Of a stretch of DNA of 64,000 nucleotides, positions 36,217 to 49,800 are shown piece after piece. The notes below the pieces were generated by a model that ran no database searches, was not told the DNA's origin, and saw only the letters and a list, made by a program, of their open reading frames with translations. Position 1 is the stretch's first letter; every line of letters starts with the position of its first letter. A program made the position numbers and the translations under genes. This DNA is from Paragorgia papillata (Eukaryota > Cnidaria > Anthozoa > Scleralcyonacea > Coralliidae), in assembly GCA_035771165.1 (NCBI GenBank), contig JAWNZC010000001.1, positions 3,903,501 to 3,967,500 of the forward strand, read 5' to 3'.

Positions 36217-36917
36217 ACACTGCAAAGAAGCGGAGAAGAAAGCTTGGGCATTAGTCTGGACCTCTATATACCATCCACCAGGATGATACTCCGTACCACA
36301 GAAGTGCTCCGTACCATTGTTTTTCGGCCTGTACACACAGCATATTTTCTCTCATCTCGATAATTGTGAAATGTCCTTAGAATTAACAATAATCATCATT
36401 TTTAAAAAAGAATTCCAAACACCCACCCCGACCCCCACCTCTAAACCTTGACCCTAAACCTAACCACAACCCCCTGGGAACCTAAACCTAACCGCAACCC
36501 CCCCCCCGTTGAACCTTGGACCGGGGGTCATGTGAAATTCGTAGGCCTTAAAGGGGATGTCAAAGGTTATTTTTTCTTTCAAGTAAATTTTTTACTCCCC
36601 CCCGCCCCATAAATAATGATCTGCTCACGACGTCATATATATTTATATATCAAACAAACTGAAATATCTCAAAAACGAAGAATGATACAGAAAAGTTGTA
36701 AAAGGTCTTTATTACAATCCCACGAGTTCTTTCAAATTAGACAAACTTTAATGATTTTACCAATGTAGCCTGCGGGCAGATAGTTAATACTTTGTTGTCG
36801 GTCAGTGTCGTAACCTATCGGAATCATCCGACCGCTACTTTAGGAGTATGTCGTTTAGTGACAACACCAGAAGATCAGTCGCGTGCTCGCAGGTGCTGAA
36901 GTTCACAGGATACCGAA
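36207..36917. promoter_or_regulatory. Divergent intergenic region, COX6A / ERP29
   Basis: 711 bases between two divergent start codons. The COX6A side carries the YY1-like CCAAGATGGCG overlapping its ATG (36201-36211). From about 36360 to 36520 there is a repeat with C-rich CCCTAACC/CCACAACCCCC strings related to 29040-29290. From about 36546 to 36755 there is a half-copy of the foldback family seen at 10038-10509. Only about 150 bases next to each gene look unique. Core promoter elements were not identified. Confidence 0.5.
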
Positions 36918-39900
36918 ATGAATGGTTTTTTAGCTTATTTTTCAATTCTACTGTCAATTTTACCTTCTGTGGTGATAGGAGCTAAAGGTGTTGTATCTTT
37001 GGACTATCTAACATTTGACAAGGTAAGCCCCAAAGTCGGTATAAGTGGGTTTGAAAATATGAACTTTTGAAGTGTCTGTATACTTTTGTAAATAGATTCC
37101 TTTATTTGGAAATAAAATATACTTAGTTATTTATTTATAAATAACATTAATGTAGTCTAAAGAGTTCTTAAACTTTTTCTGTTCTAATTATCTTGTCTAG
37201 GTCAATAACCTCCTACAAATGGGCTATTCCAATTTTTACCTGCACCCCCCTGTTGAGGAACCTCTTTTTTTTTACCATCCCCTTAGGAATTTCCGCTATT
37301 TTCTGATATAAATTTACCCCTCCCCCTGGAAATTCTAAGTAGACTCAACCCCCTCCCTTGGAAATTCCAAGTAGACATAACCCCCCTTCCCTGGAAATTC
37401 CAAGTAGATTCAACCCCCTCCCCTGGAAATTCCAACTGGATTCCTCAAAAACACCCCTCCCCTTTGGAATTTCCAAGGTTCCTCAACAGGGGGGTGCAGA
37501 TAAAAATTGGAATAGCCCAATAGCCTGTGGCTGTGTGCAGCCACTGCTCACCCCCCACAGGTAAATTGGCTCTCCCAAATTCACCTGTGGGAGTACCCTA
37601 CAAAGATAGGCGGTGGAAGATAAGTTTGGTAGGGGGACTGAACTTCGAGTGCCGAAGGTGCGAGAAACCTCTAGGGGGGTCCAGGGGCATGTCCCCCCAG
37701 AAAATTTTGAAATCTAGGGTCTCTGAAATGGCATTTTCTGCATTTTGGGGGAAGATTTTACAGAATAATTGCGAATTTTGATCGTTGTTTGCATCATCTC
37801 AACTCCTACTTGACACGGCCCAAAGTATGAGTTCACACAGGGTCAAGTACAAGTTCAGTTTAGTCAAGGTTATTTTTAGTGCTCGAATCAAGTTTTTGAC
37901 AGTTGTAAATTAATGTTTATTTTTGTATCAACCAATCACATTTCACTTATCCCAACGAACTGAAATTGAACACTAATAACATTTAACGCCTGATCCCAGA
38001 CAGCATGCAAGTTCTGAGATAATAATTATGAAACTTAGCAAACGCAGAAGGAGATATTACTAGTGAAAAAGCTTTGTCCATTGATTTTACAGTAAAAGAG
38101 CTATTGTCGACAAGCATTTTAAATAACCTTGACTAAACTGAACTTGTACTTGACCCCGTGTGAACTCGTACTTTGGGCCGTGTCAAGTACAGTAGGAGTT
38201 GAGACAATGCAAACAACGATCAAAATTCTGCGCGCGGCGCGGTCACCTGAAAACAGCAGTATATAGTTTCTAGAGTATATAATTTTAGTAACATGCTTCA
38301 TTGCATTTATACTGTATTTACGTAATTACTAAATGACATCGGTTGTAGACGGTAGAGCTGACTAGTGACTACTGAGTCATTTAAGACAAGAGATGAATTA
38401 AGATGTACTTCATCCATGCAAATACTTGTCTACTGCATCTGAAATGCACCAAAGTATAATAATATTTCGCAGTTTACTCAATATAAACATGTAAATCCAT
38501 TCCTTATTCAATAACCTCAAAATAAAGAACATCTTACATCTGCGGACCAAGGATGGGTAAACAATGATATTTATTCAATGCAATACGCGGAGAGTCAGAG
38601 CGAGACATAAAGGCTTGAGAACGGCCTAGTTTTCTAGGCGGAGAAGGAGTAGGGAGTCTGAGAACGTCCTAGTTTTGTTGGTGTAGAGCCTGAGAACGTC
38701 CTAGAATTGACAAAAACTAGGACGTTTCCAGTCTTCTGCACCCAAAACTAGGACGTCCCCAGACTCCAAGCTTAGCAGCCGAAAGGCAATGACGTCTTTA
38801 ACGCGGATGTGTTGACATATAAAGATGAGTCAAGGTGTTGGGTTGCATGGTGTTGGGATTAATAAATTAAACAAACAGCAGGATATTATAGAACAAAAAG
38901 CTATTAAAATCTGCTAACTATGGACATTATAATTTATATTTGATATGTTTTACACTGTATTGCTTTAAAACTAGACAACCTAATTTATACTTTCTGCTTG
39001 CCTAGTTTTTAATTTTTTTGCCTAATTTTGAGAAATCTTGTACTTGGGGTTCCCAGGCACAACTGAGCTCATTTGGAACCCTGCCAACACCCCCCACCTC
39101 AAGCATGGTGGGGTCAATCACTTTTTGCACATGACCCTCATTAAATCTTTGGAACAGCTCGAATAAAAATGGTATGCATACCAATTTTACCCATGCTCAG
39201 ACTTGCCTATTTACAAGGTTCAAAATTAGTATGGGTTAGGTAATACGTAATACCAATTTAACCAAGCTGTACCAAATAGCAAACATAGTAAATGGTCCTA
39301 TGGGCCCTAAGGTACTATTTATTAGGGGAAAATTAATTTAATTTTAAATATTTAAAGGTGATGTCCAGTCCGTTCTGCGCATGTACGAAATGTTTACATC
39401 TTTATTTACAAAAATAATACTAATACCTTATTCAAGATTGTAAGCTTTTCTTGGTTCCCATTCATTACCTTTACCCAAAGCAAAACATTTTCAGGAGAAA
39501 TAGATGAAATCCGAGGAGATATCCTCACCGAATTGCTTGGTTTTCTGCCATGTTGTTCCTGATGGTTTACATTTTGCTGAGTACTTCATGTAATTATCTA
39601 CGAATGTCATGTTTTGGGGACCACATTGCGGTCATGCGCAGAACGGACTGTATGTCACCTTTAATTTAAAATTAATCTAATTTAATTTAATTTAATTAAT
39701 TCCAAATTAAATTATTTTTAGATTAAATTAGTTTTAAATTAAATTACTGTCACATCAAGAATGCAACGTGATACCATTCACACAAAAAGATCTGTTTCTA
39801 TCTAATAATTTATTGCTGATTTGGATTTGTGTGATTGAAGTTTTTGGCTACAGTGAGGTAAAACTGTCAAAACTTGCCAATTAAAAAGTCACTTAACAAT

Positions 39901-42900
39901 CGGTTTTTCATAATTGGAAAATACAGATCTACTGTATAATTCTACCGATTCTGATTGTCTACAGTTAATGTAATAATCAGCTGGACTCCAATTATCGAAT
40001 TGATTATTGGTCGATCACTAGTCCACATATCTGATTTCTGTCAGGAACTCTGACAATATGTTCTGAATATAATAACTTGAAGTCTTCAGAACACATGATT
40101 GTGCTTTTGATACAACCCCATTTGAAATCTATAAATTCTGTGCACTGAAAAAATGGATGTCTGGTGTGCAGCTTTTTTATTCCATACAGGAGTACAACTC
40201 ATGAAGTTCTTAAATCTTGTACAGGGCCGTTGAGAGCTGGCATGGGCCCTGCCTGGGTCAAATGTTGGAGCTGCCCTCCCCCCTCCCCCCTGAAATCAAT
40301 GTTTTAATATCATCATTATCAAGTTAGCCTTGGTGTTCGGCAGGTGTTCTGTTCTGGGGAAGAGGGTTGAGAGCAGGGCGCTAGCCACTCTCAGCCTGCC
40401 TCCCTTAATCCCTGCCCCTCTCAAACAGGACACCTGCTACGCAGGCTATTATCAAGTATTCTAAACACCAATCTTTGCATCAGAAATAAAATAACATTTG
40501 AAAATTAGTAGTAATATTTATATTCTGCAATAATACATTTATTAAACTAAATTAAATGTTACAGGCCCTTATTTGCCCAGGCCCCCAGGGTAATTACCCC
40601 GCTTATCTCAATGCTACTGCTTTTATAAAACAAAAGTTTGGGGGTTTTTTCAGGTGGTAGAGAAACACAAGATTGTGTTAGTTAAATTTGACAAACAATA
40701 TGCGTATGGAGAAAAGGAAGATGAGTTTAAGAAGTTTGCAGAACAAGCAGCAACACAGAAAGATTTATTGGTAGCTGAAGTTGGAATATCAGGTATCTGT
40801 GATATTAGAGGACTGGGACCTAGAACCTGTTTACATGAGACTCAATCTCATTCCCAGAGCCCACGTTCCCCATCTGGGAAACGAGAGACTCTGGGATAAT
40901 CAAATAACAGGATTCTTGTTATTCCTGTTGAGGTACGCAGCTTAAATATCTGAGTGGAATCTGGATAGTATTCCTTGTTTGACTTTTCCCCAAACAAGTC
41001 AATGGGGTTGCTGGTGAAGCTTGAATTACAGCATCTACACACATACGGCGAAGATATCGATTGCAGCAATGTCTGTCGTCTTCACTGGAGTCTTGTCGTC
41101 TGACATCTTTGTTATTTTGGTTTTATTAATTCTACTTCCGATCACCTCAGACCAACACATGCTCACTATTCAGCCAATAACATAACGATTTGAAACGGAT
41201 TATCCCAGTGTCTCTCGTTTCCTGGGTGGGGAACGTGGGCTCTGGGAACGAGATTGCATGAGACAGTTATCTTTGGGGGTGGGTGGGTGAAACTCTGTCA
41301 AAGTTAACCTCATTTTGCATAATAAAATGCAACAGCAGCACAACTATTTAGAAATTATACAGGTGTGGTGGAACCTGTACAACTGGTGCAACCACTGAAC
41401 ATTTCATAACCACCAGTAACTCTTCTAATAAAGTATTAATAAGCATGGTCAAATAACATGTAGCCTGCATGCCTCCAGACCCCACCATGTAACCCAAGTT
41501 CTTACAAGAAGATCCCTAGAAATAATCTCTTCCTTAATTCAACTTTGACTATTAGAGCTTCTTACTTGATGAGTAAAACTACTGGGTGTTATGCCTGTAT
41601 TCTAAAAGCTCACTCACACTCAATGAGTGCAGGCCCCTCACACTCAATAAGTGCAACTCAACACTCGATGAGTCTCCACTCACGCTCACTGAGTATAAGA
41701 CTACACTAATTGAATGGTTAGAGAGTGAGTGTAGTCTCATACTCAGTGAGGAGACCCATTGGGTGTTGAGTTGCACTCATTGAGTGTGAGGGGGCCACTC
41801 ATTGAGTGTGAGTGAGTGAGCTTTTAGAATACTGTACAGGCGTTAGACCCATTGGTCATTCTTGCCTGCTGAAAACAGCTCTTTTTTTAATTGCGGCTAA
41901 TGTGGACGGATGATTTTACTCTGTCTAACGCCAGATGATTTAACTTTTTAAAGGGAGAGCCCTCAGACATCCTAGGCATCAATGGGTTACTACCAAAATC
42001 AGTAGAGTGCTCCTCCAGTGCAAAATAACGACGCCTCCATAACAAGCATATAGGCAAAGGAATGTAATCACCTGAGTGAGGTAAACAAAGACGTTTCGAT
42101 CGTTGAAAAGATCTCGCAAGTCAACGCCGTATAGGTACACGATGCAGCGCCGGATTTAGGAATGTGGAGGACCCTGGGCGGTCACTGACCAGCACAATAT
42201 ATCAATTCTATTTCTGAATGTATGCTAACAGACCTATCAGTATATTTTTCCCCGAATTACGTTTTCGTCGGTAAAGACACGAGATAATTTTGCTTTACGA
42301 ACTAATACAATTCCCACACTGAATCAGGTTTACAATAACAGCTTGTCAACTCTATCCATCAATCTGTCATAATCCTCATAGTATACACTTTTAGAAGTGA
42401 CCCTATTTTGGGCTATTTATTTTGGGCTCTCAAGATTTTTTTCATTTCAACACCTATTTTTTCAACTTTCAAGACATTTTTGTGGAGGCCCCCCCTTAAA
42501 CATTATTTTTGGGGGGGGGCCCTGGCCCCCTTAAACATTATTTTTGGGGGGGGGGCCGGGCGACCGCCCATTCCGCCCTGTCCTAAATCCGGTCCCACGG
42601 TAGTGTTTGCGTCCTTTAGATCTAACGTCGAACGCTGCCATAATGCGCCAATTTATATTAACTAGATAAATTGGGATTAATGAGAAGCTACATCTTAATA
42701 CTCTCAGGCAATAGCGCAGTTATGACATTTTCTGCGTTATGTCACTTTTATTGCTCTTAACAATTTGGCAAAAACAAGGTATTAAAAAAGAAGCGCATGC
42801 ACAAGTCATCTAATACGATTTAATCAAACCGGACATCCCAAGCTTATAAGCACTAAAGCATGTCAAAAAACAAGATAGCTCACTCTGGGTTTGATCGCCT

Positions 42901-43752
42901 TCCTCAAAACATCTAGTCGAAGTTACCCTCTGTACAACAACGTCCCATTCAAAGACTGCCTCGTACAAATCGTCAATCTCTGCGTAGTCCATGTTTAGTG
43001 TTTACTGAATGCCACAACCATCATCCTTCGACTAAAAGGCTCTAGGACTAGGAACAAAGGCTCTGGGATGAAACCACAAGGCCCATCACGGAAAGCTATT
43101 TGTAAGTATGTTCCTTGCTTTCCCGTCCCAACATGTACTTTGTGTCTTTATACCGCTTGAGGTTAACAGACATAGTCCAAACAGACACGGTTCTAGCGCT
43201 GGTATGACCATGGCCTGTCATAAAAACCTGTATATCTTCCAAATATTTTAGCCTATAGTCATTGCAGTAGTCCAAGCCTATTAGTTTCTTTCTGTTCTAC
43301 AGTTCTTATGATCTGTGATAGCAAAACCCTTCTACTGTTTCCTTGCGTGTTTTTGTTTTGTTTTGCTCTGCTTTGCTTGTTCTTTTTGTTTCTATACCAA
43401 TATTAGATGAAAGTGTTGGTAAACCACAGAACCAAAACCAATGAAAGCCTAGACGGAAAGCATGGCGAACGACCCCTCATTGGTCAACACTCAGATCGGT
43501 ACAATTATCCAACTTCCTGTATGTCAGTTGGATACCTTCCGTTAAATTAGTTCATAACCGCAATTGACGCAAAACACACGGCGTTTTTTTCAGTCTCGCA
43601 ATAGCGTATTTTATTTTTCTCCTAACATCGTCGATTCCCTTCCGACCTCAATTGCCAGCTCCAGGCAGTACTCAAACTCCAATTATGTACAAATTAAAAG
43701 TCCAGTAATCAGTCCAACACTCGAATAAAAATTCCCCCCGATGCCAGATACA

Positions 43753-43837
<85 letters not shown>

Positions 43838-46800
43838 CTGGCGTTGTTTCGCAAGATATCGACACTCGGCTCAAAATTTGTAACATAACTGCTTTGTGGA
43901 GAAGCTGCTGGTTTCGTCTTGGCTCCACCCAACTTTTTCCTGTCATTGGCTTTTTCCCACAGGGTTTTTACCAGCGTCAGGTTTTTTCTGGCCTCCCTGA
44001 CATTCCAGCATGTAAGCATCGAATGTCGGTATTTGCCTAACAGCGCCATGTTTTTCCAAAGCCTCGTAAGTTCCTTCGTAGGTCGAACTAGCGTCAACTG
44101 CGGAAATACAGCTCGTTTATTTATTTATTCATTACATGTAAATAATATACCTATACATATCCTAGAATAATTTAAGCTTCACGTGGGGGATCTTCTCTTC
44201 GATTCGATCAGTGGCGGAAAGTGGTGTCCCCTCGGCCACACTTCGCCCACGGTGAAGCACACACCGGCGACGGAGAGCAAGGTCCATAACGGTGAGGGCC
44301 CTTACCTTCACCCTGATCTTCGCTTCTCTCGGTCACTTCACCACGGGGAAGCCCGGCTGGGACATGAGAGCAAGGTCCATAACAGTGAGGGCCCTTACTC
44401 TCACTCTGACTTTCGCTTCTCCAGCTTTTTCTGGGGGCCCTTACCTCCAGAAACCCGCACTTTCCGTCACCCAAAAAATTATCCACAAAGATTTGCGTGA
44501 CTTATTAAGCGCCAATTTATATTAACTAGATAAATTGGGATTAATGAGAAGCTACATCTTAATACTCTCACGCAATAGCGCAGTTATGACATTTTCTGCG
44601 TTATGTCACTTTTATTGCTCTTAGCAATTTGGCAAAAACAAGGTATTAAAAAAGAAGCGCATGCACAAGTTATCTAATACGATTTAATCAAACCGGACAT
44701 CCCAAGCTTATAAGCACTAAAGCATGTCAAAAAACAAGATAGCTCACTCTGGGTTTGATCGCCTTCCTCAAAATATCTAGTCGAAGTTACCCCACCCACC
44801 GCACCCTTTGAGAATAAATACAGAACATTTAGAGTTGTTGTTAAAGAACTTCAATTTGTAATATAGTTTATGGTTGAAATATCATTTAGTTTTTGTGTAA
44901 TACGAAAAGCGAGGTAAAGAACAAACCCAAAATTGTATATATATAATTTTTAAATTCTATTAATAAAGAAATTGGGGCGGAAAGTGGTGTCCCCTCGGCC
45001 ACACTTCGCCCACGGTGTGAAGCACACACCAGCGACGGAGAGCAAGGTCCATAACGGTGAGGGCCCTTACCTTCACCCTGATCTTCGCTTCTCTCGGTCA
45101 CTTCACCACGGGGAAGCCCGGCTGGGACATGAGAGCAAGGTCCATAACAGTGAGGGCCCTTACTCTCACTCTGACTTTCGCTTCTCCAGCTTTTTCTGGG
45201 GGCCCTTACCTCCAGAAAACCGCACTTTCCGTCACCCAAAAAATTATCCACAAAGATTTGCGTGACTTATTAAAAAGAACTAAGGAACCATATGAAATAG
45301 ACTTCCCTCAAAGACTGCATTCCTTTGCCTTAGGCTTGTTATTGATGCGTCGTTATTTTCCGCGGGACGAGCTACATTATCTACTGATTTTGGTGGTAAT
45401 TATTTACCCCCCGGCCCTCTCACTAAAGGCCTGGCCAAACGCTTTCAACATTTCATTCAACATCGTTCAACATTGTTGAATTCAACATGTTGAAAGCGTT
45501 TGGCCACCCCTGTTGAATGATGTTGAACGGTGTTGAATGATGTTGAACGAAATTTGAACATGTTCAAATTTTCGTTCAACACGTTCAACATTGTTCTCAA
45601 AATGTTGAAAGGTGTTGAACGCATTTGGCCACATTTCATTCAGCTTTGTTGAAGAGAGACATGCGCCATGCCGGATATTGTCGATTCCAGCTTTTGTGGT
45701 AGCCCGCGTTCAATTAATTGTCATTCATGAATGTTGAACGATGTTGAATTAATTTGGCCACTCGTGCTTTCAACATCATTCAACATCGTTCAACAATGTT
45801 GAATGCGATGTTGAAAGCGTTTGGCCAGGCCTTAATATTTATAAACCACCATTGCATTATGGATTTATTTTTGTTTTGCTCCTGAATTATTAATGACTTT
45901 GGGATTATTTGTTTAGAATATGGTGAAAAAGAAAATGAAGACTTGCGTGAAAAGTTCCTGGTAAAAAAAGAAGATTATCCTGTTTTTAAGTTGTTCAAAC
46001 AGGGCCAGAAAGAGCCAGTTGACTTCTCTCAAAGTGTCACCAGTGAGGAATTGTCAAGGTTTGTTCGCCTGGAAAGTGGTTTGTGGTTAGGTAAGAAACT
46101 TAAAACATCTAGAGTGCTGCGTAGGCGATGTTTTGGATAGAACAAAGCGATAATTTTAAAGGGTATTGGCAATAAAAATTAAGTTTATCTCATTTGAAAG
46201 AACTCGTCAAATGGTATAAGAAGACCTTTTACAATTTTTCCGTATCTGTTTTGGTTTTGGAAATATTTCGACCAAACTCAGCGTGCTGTCCGCCATCTTG
46301 GAATTATTTTCGATATGCAAAATTATACATGTGACGATATAAGCAGGGTAAAGTGAAATTTTTATCTTGCCAACCTTATGACGTTATGAGCTAGAAACTC
46401 GATTTTTTGTTGCGCTATTTCCATTTTAAATTGACCCACAACATTTAAAAAGCCTTCCGTTGAAATTTGGGGACCCACGGAGTAGTTTCATCAGGTTTAC
46501 CCTGCTTGTGACGTCACCAATTTCCTAGTTAATTAGACCCAATATTACAACAAGATGGCGGACAGCACGCTGTCTTTGGTCGAAATATTTCAAAACACAA
46601 GAAAGATACATAAAAATTACAAAAGGTCTTCTTATACCATTTGGCGAGTTCTTTCAAATGAGACAAACTTAATTTTTATTGCCAATACCCTTTAATAACG
46701 AAGTCACTGACGTTTCAAGCGGAGCCCTTTATCTGAGCACGGATCTGAGTTAATACCTTCGTTCACCATACTTACCCATGTGGAAAGTTAGGTGCAAACC

Positions 46801-49800
46801 GTTTACCGACGAGGGGCCTTGGAGTGAGTAGTGGACTCAGGTTAAGATCCATGGAGTGATTTGCACGTATCACACCAATTACAGAAATTGGTGGAAAAAA
46901 GAGAGAAACCTACTTACCACTTATAGCTTGAGTTAAGGGTGGGACGTAATTTCCCACGGTCCAAGAAGCGTGCAACTGCCCCGGAAGCTAGTGCGATAAT
47001 GTTGACCCTAGCCAATGAGCTTGTGCCAATCAAGTGCCAGGCCTGGTTACCTGGTTAACCTTGGTTATTGCATAACCTCACTAAAATCTGATGAAATAAA
47101 GTAGACAGGGCTTATATACTGTCAGCTAAACTATCGGCAATCCAATGTTTGGTAGTTTGAAATTTAAAAAATAGGCGCGCAATGCGTACACGCTTCTACC
47201 GCTGCTATGAAACAGATTAACGGATATAGAGAAAAGGACAAGCGATGAAAGATGAAAATCTATGAAAAGCAAACAGAAAGTTTTATTATAAGGAAAGATG
47301 CGTAGAAAATATGTTAACGACGCGATTGTCACACATGTAATTTCAAAAATATTCGCGTTTAAGAACTCCGGTAAAGAACAGAGTTGATTTTGTTATTGTA
47401 GTTTCTTCTGGCACTCGTCGCCTTGCGTTCTGCTTTTTGTCGTCGTGGTGGTTATTTTACGTGGAAACTTTCTTCTTCATCATCATAATCTGTTTTTCCC
47501 CTCAAGGGACGTCTCGTAACCGCTTTCCATCTTGCTCTGTCTCCGCACATCTCCAAATCAATCGACTTTCCATCTTCCTTGATGCAATCCTTCCATCTCT
47601 GTCTCGGTCTTCCTTGCGGCCTTTTCCCCTCTTCTCCTCTGTCTGCTGCCCACTTAATCATTTCTTTGTCCTCACACCTTCTCACATGACCGTACCACCT
47701 CAATCTGCTTTCTTGCACCCAGTGATGGATCCAGCTTGATCTGGTAGGGGGGGGGGGGGGGGGGTGCTACAGGGACGGATCTAGAAATTTTTTAACCTTA
47801 GTCAAACCATTCCTAGTGGGGTCCGGGGGCATGCCCCCCGTAAAATGTTTGATATTTGGACCTCTGAAATAGCATTTCCTGCATTCTGACGGTACTTTGA
47901 AGAAAGATTTAAAAGTTTTAAATCGTGTTTTCAATAGCGCATTTTATCAAACCTGGAAAGTGTCAAATAAATTTAGGGACAAAGTGGACGTTTTATTATA
48001 CAGATACATTTAAAATTATAGAAAATAACGGGTGAAAATCCAATAAATCGAATCTTAGGTAGCTGCTATACGTATGCACCCCCGACATATTCAAAATGCA
48101 GCATTCCATTATTAAAAAATAAAAATGACTTCAAAGCGATATACTTGCTGTTTTAATACTTGCCGAATCAGTTGGGATTTTGGATAATTGAGTAATTGGC
48201 ACGCCCCTGCACCCCCTTGGCCAAGGGCCAGGGGGTGCGCACCCCCTGTAAATCCATCACTGCTTGCACCTTATCTCTCATTTGCACCACCCCAATATCC
48301 CTACGCACCTCTTCGTTCTTCATTCTATCCCTCTTGATGACACCTCTTATCGCCCTCAGGCATTTTATCTCCGCCACTTCCAACTTGCTTAGGTGTATTT
48401 TCTTCACGGCCTACGTCTCAGATCCATAGAGGGCTGCAGGTCTAACCATCGTCTTGTAAGTCTGTTTCTTCAGTCTTACATGTACTTCTTATGAACCAAA
48501 AATCTGATAATAACCCCCTTATCCTATATACGGTAGGCATATAAGGGCGTTGGAAATAGATAGTATTGAAATTAAGTTGATCTAATTTGGAAGAACTCGT
48601 GAAATGGTCAACGAAGACTATGCATTTACAACTCTTTTGTGTATTTTTCTTCGTTTTCAAGATATTTCGGTTTGTTTGATATATCATTGACTCGTGATAT
48701 TGCAGTGAGATATGTGATTGGTTTGGAGAATAAATCAGACCATGTTAGTGATGTAATTTGTCGGCATATGCCCTCTAATAGATCACGGCTACAACTATCA
48801 GTGGCAACCATCAGGGAAAATGCATACTGAAGTCACGTTTTTTAACAAATAAAACATAAAGTTCCGTGCATATGTACTCTTATGAAGTTACGTCTGACGT
48901 CATTTGAACACGAAAGAAGTTGAGTTGAAGCACGAGGCGATAGCCGAGTACCTTTACACTTCTTTCCGGTTCACATGACGTCAAACATACCTTTACAAGA
49001 GTGCATATACACAGAGTTGGAAAAAGTATTTAACCTTCCTCCGGATGGGTTTTTAAGTTTAGATAACCTTCCTCAAAATGTACAGCGAGAATTTTGTGTT
49101 TTGCAACGTTCATAAATACTGCGTGACTTTTACAGTACCTTGGTTTTCTAGGTTTTCTTAGGTAAGCTTTGGCATACTACAATAGCTACTAATAACTGAC
49201 CGCTGCTGGCTGATAGCCTGCCAACTACCCTCGACTGCTGCGAAGATACAGACCTCACAGCAGACATCAGCGTACATGTCTCACACATGTAACTGCTACC
49301 ACTGCCAGTGCTGCATAATTCTTCTCGACACCTTGCTTGATCAATTGCAACTTTCTCAGATTACCGAATGTGTTGTTTCACGTGTTTTCACTTTAAACCT
49401 TCCTCACTAAAGTAAACCTTCCTCCGGGTGGTACCCGCATACCCGAAATAAGAAGGGGGGAAAAAAGCTAAAAGTTGGACAGTTTTAGAACTGACTGGCA
49501 TTTCCCGCTAGGTTACGCCATTTTACGTCACTCATGCACGGAGCCTGGGCACAGAATAGATACTCAACCAGAAGTCCGACTCCGTGTCGGCACCTTTGAT
49601 GTAAGTGTCCTCGCGCATGTTGCTCGCACATCTATTTGGTCAGGGGGGTGACGTCAAAGTCAATGGCAGGCTTGCTGAGTGACGTCACAGAATGACGAAT
49701 ATTCACTCATGCGCATAAAAATAATCGGACAAGTTTCCACGGGAGTGGGACTTCTGGTTGAGTATCTATTCTGTGACCTGGCCAGTGATGGATCCAGCTT

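Noticed and set aside
43672..43833. Poly(Tyr-Ile) protein
   Set aside because: Translation of the (AT)n microsatellite.
44208..44486. Ser/Gly/Lys-rich frame repeated at 44886-45251
   Set aside because: Translation of the duplicated GC-rich block B with internal repeats; no recognised domain and no conserved start.
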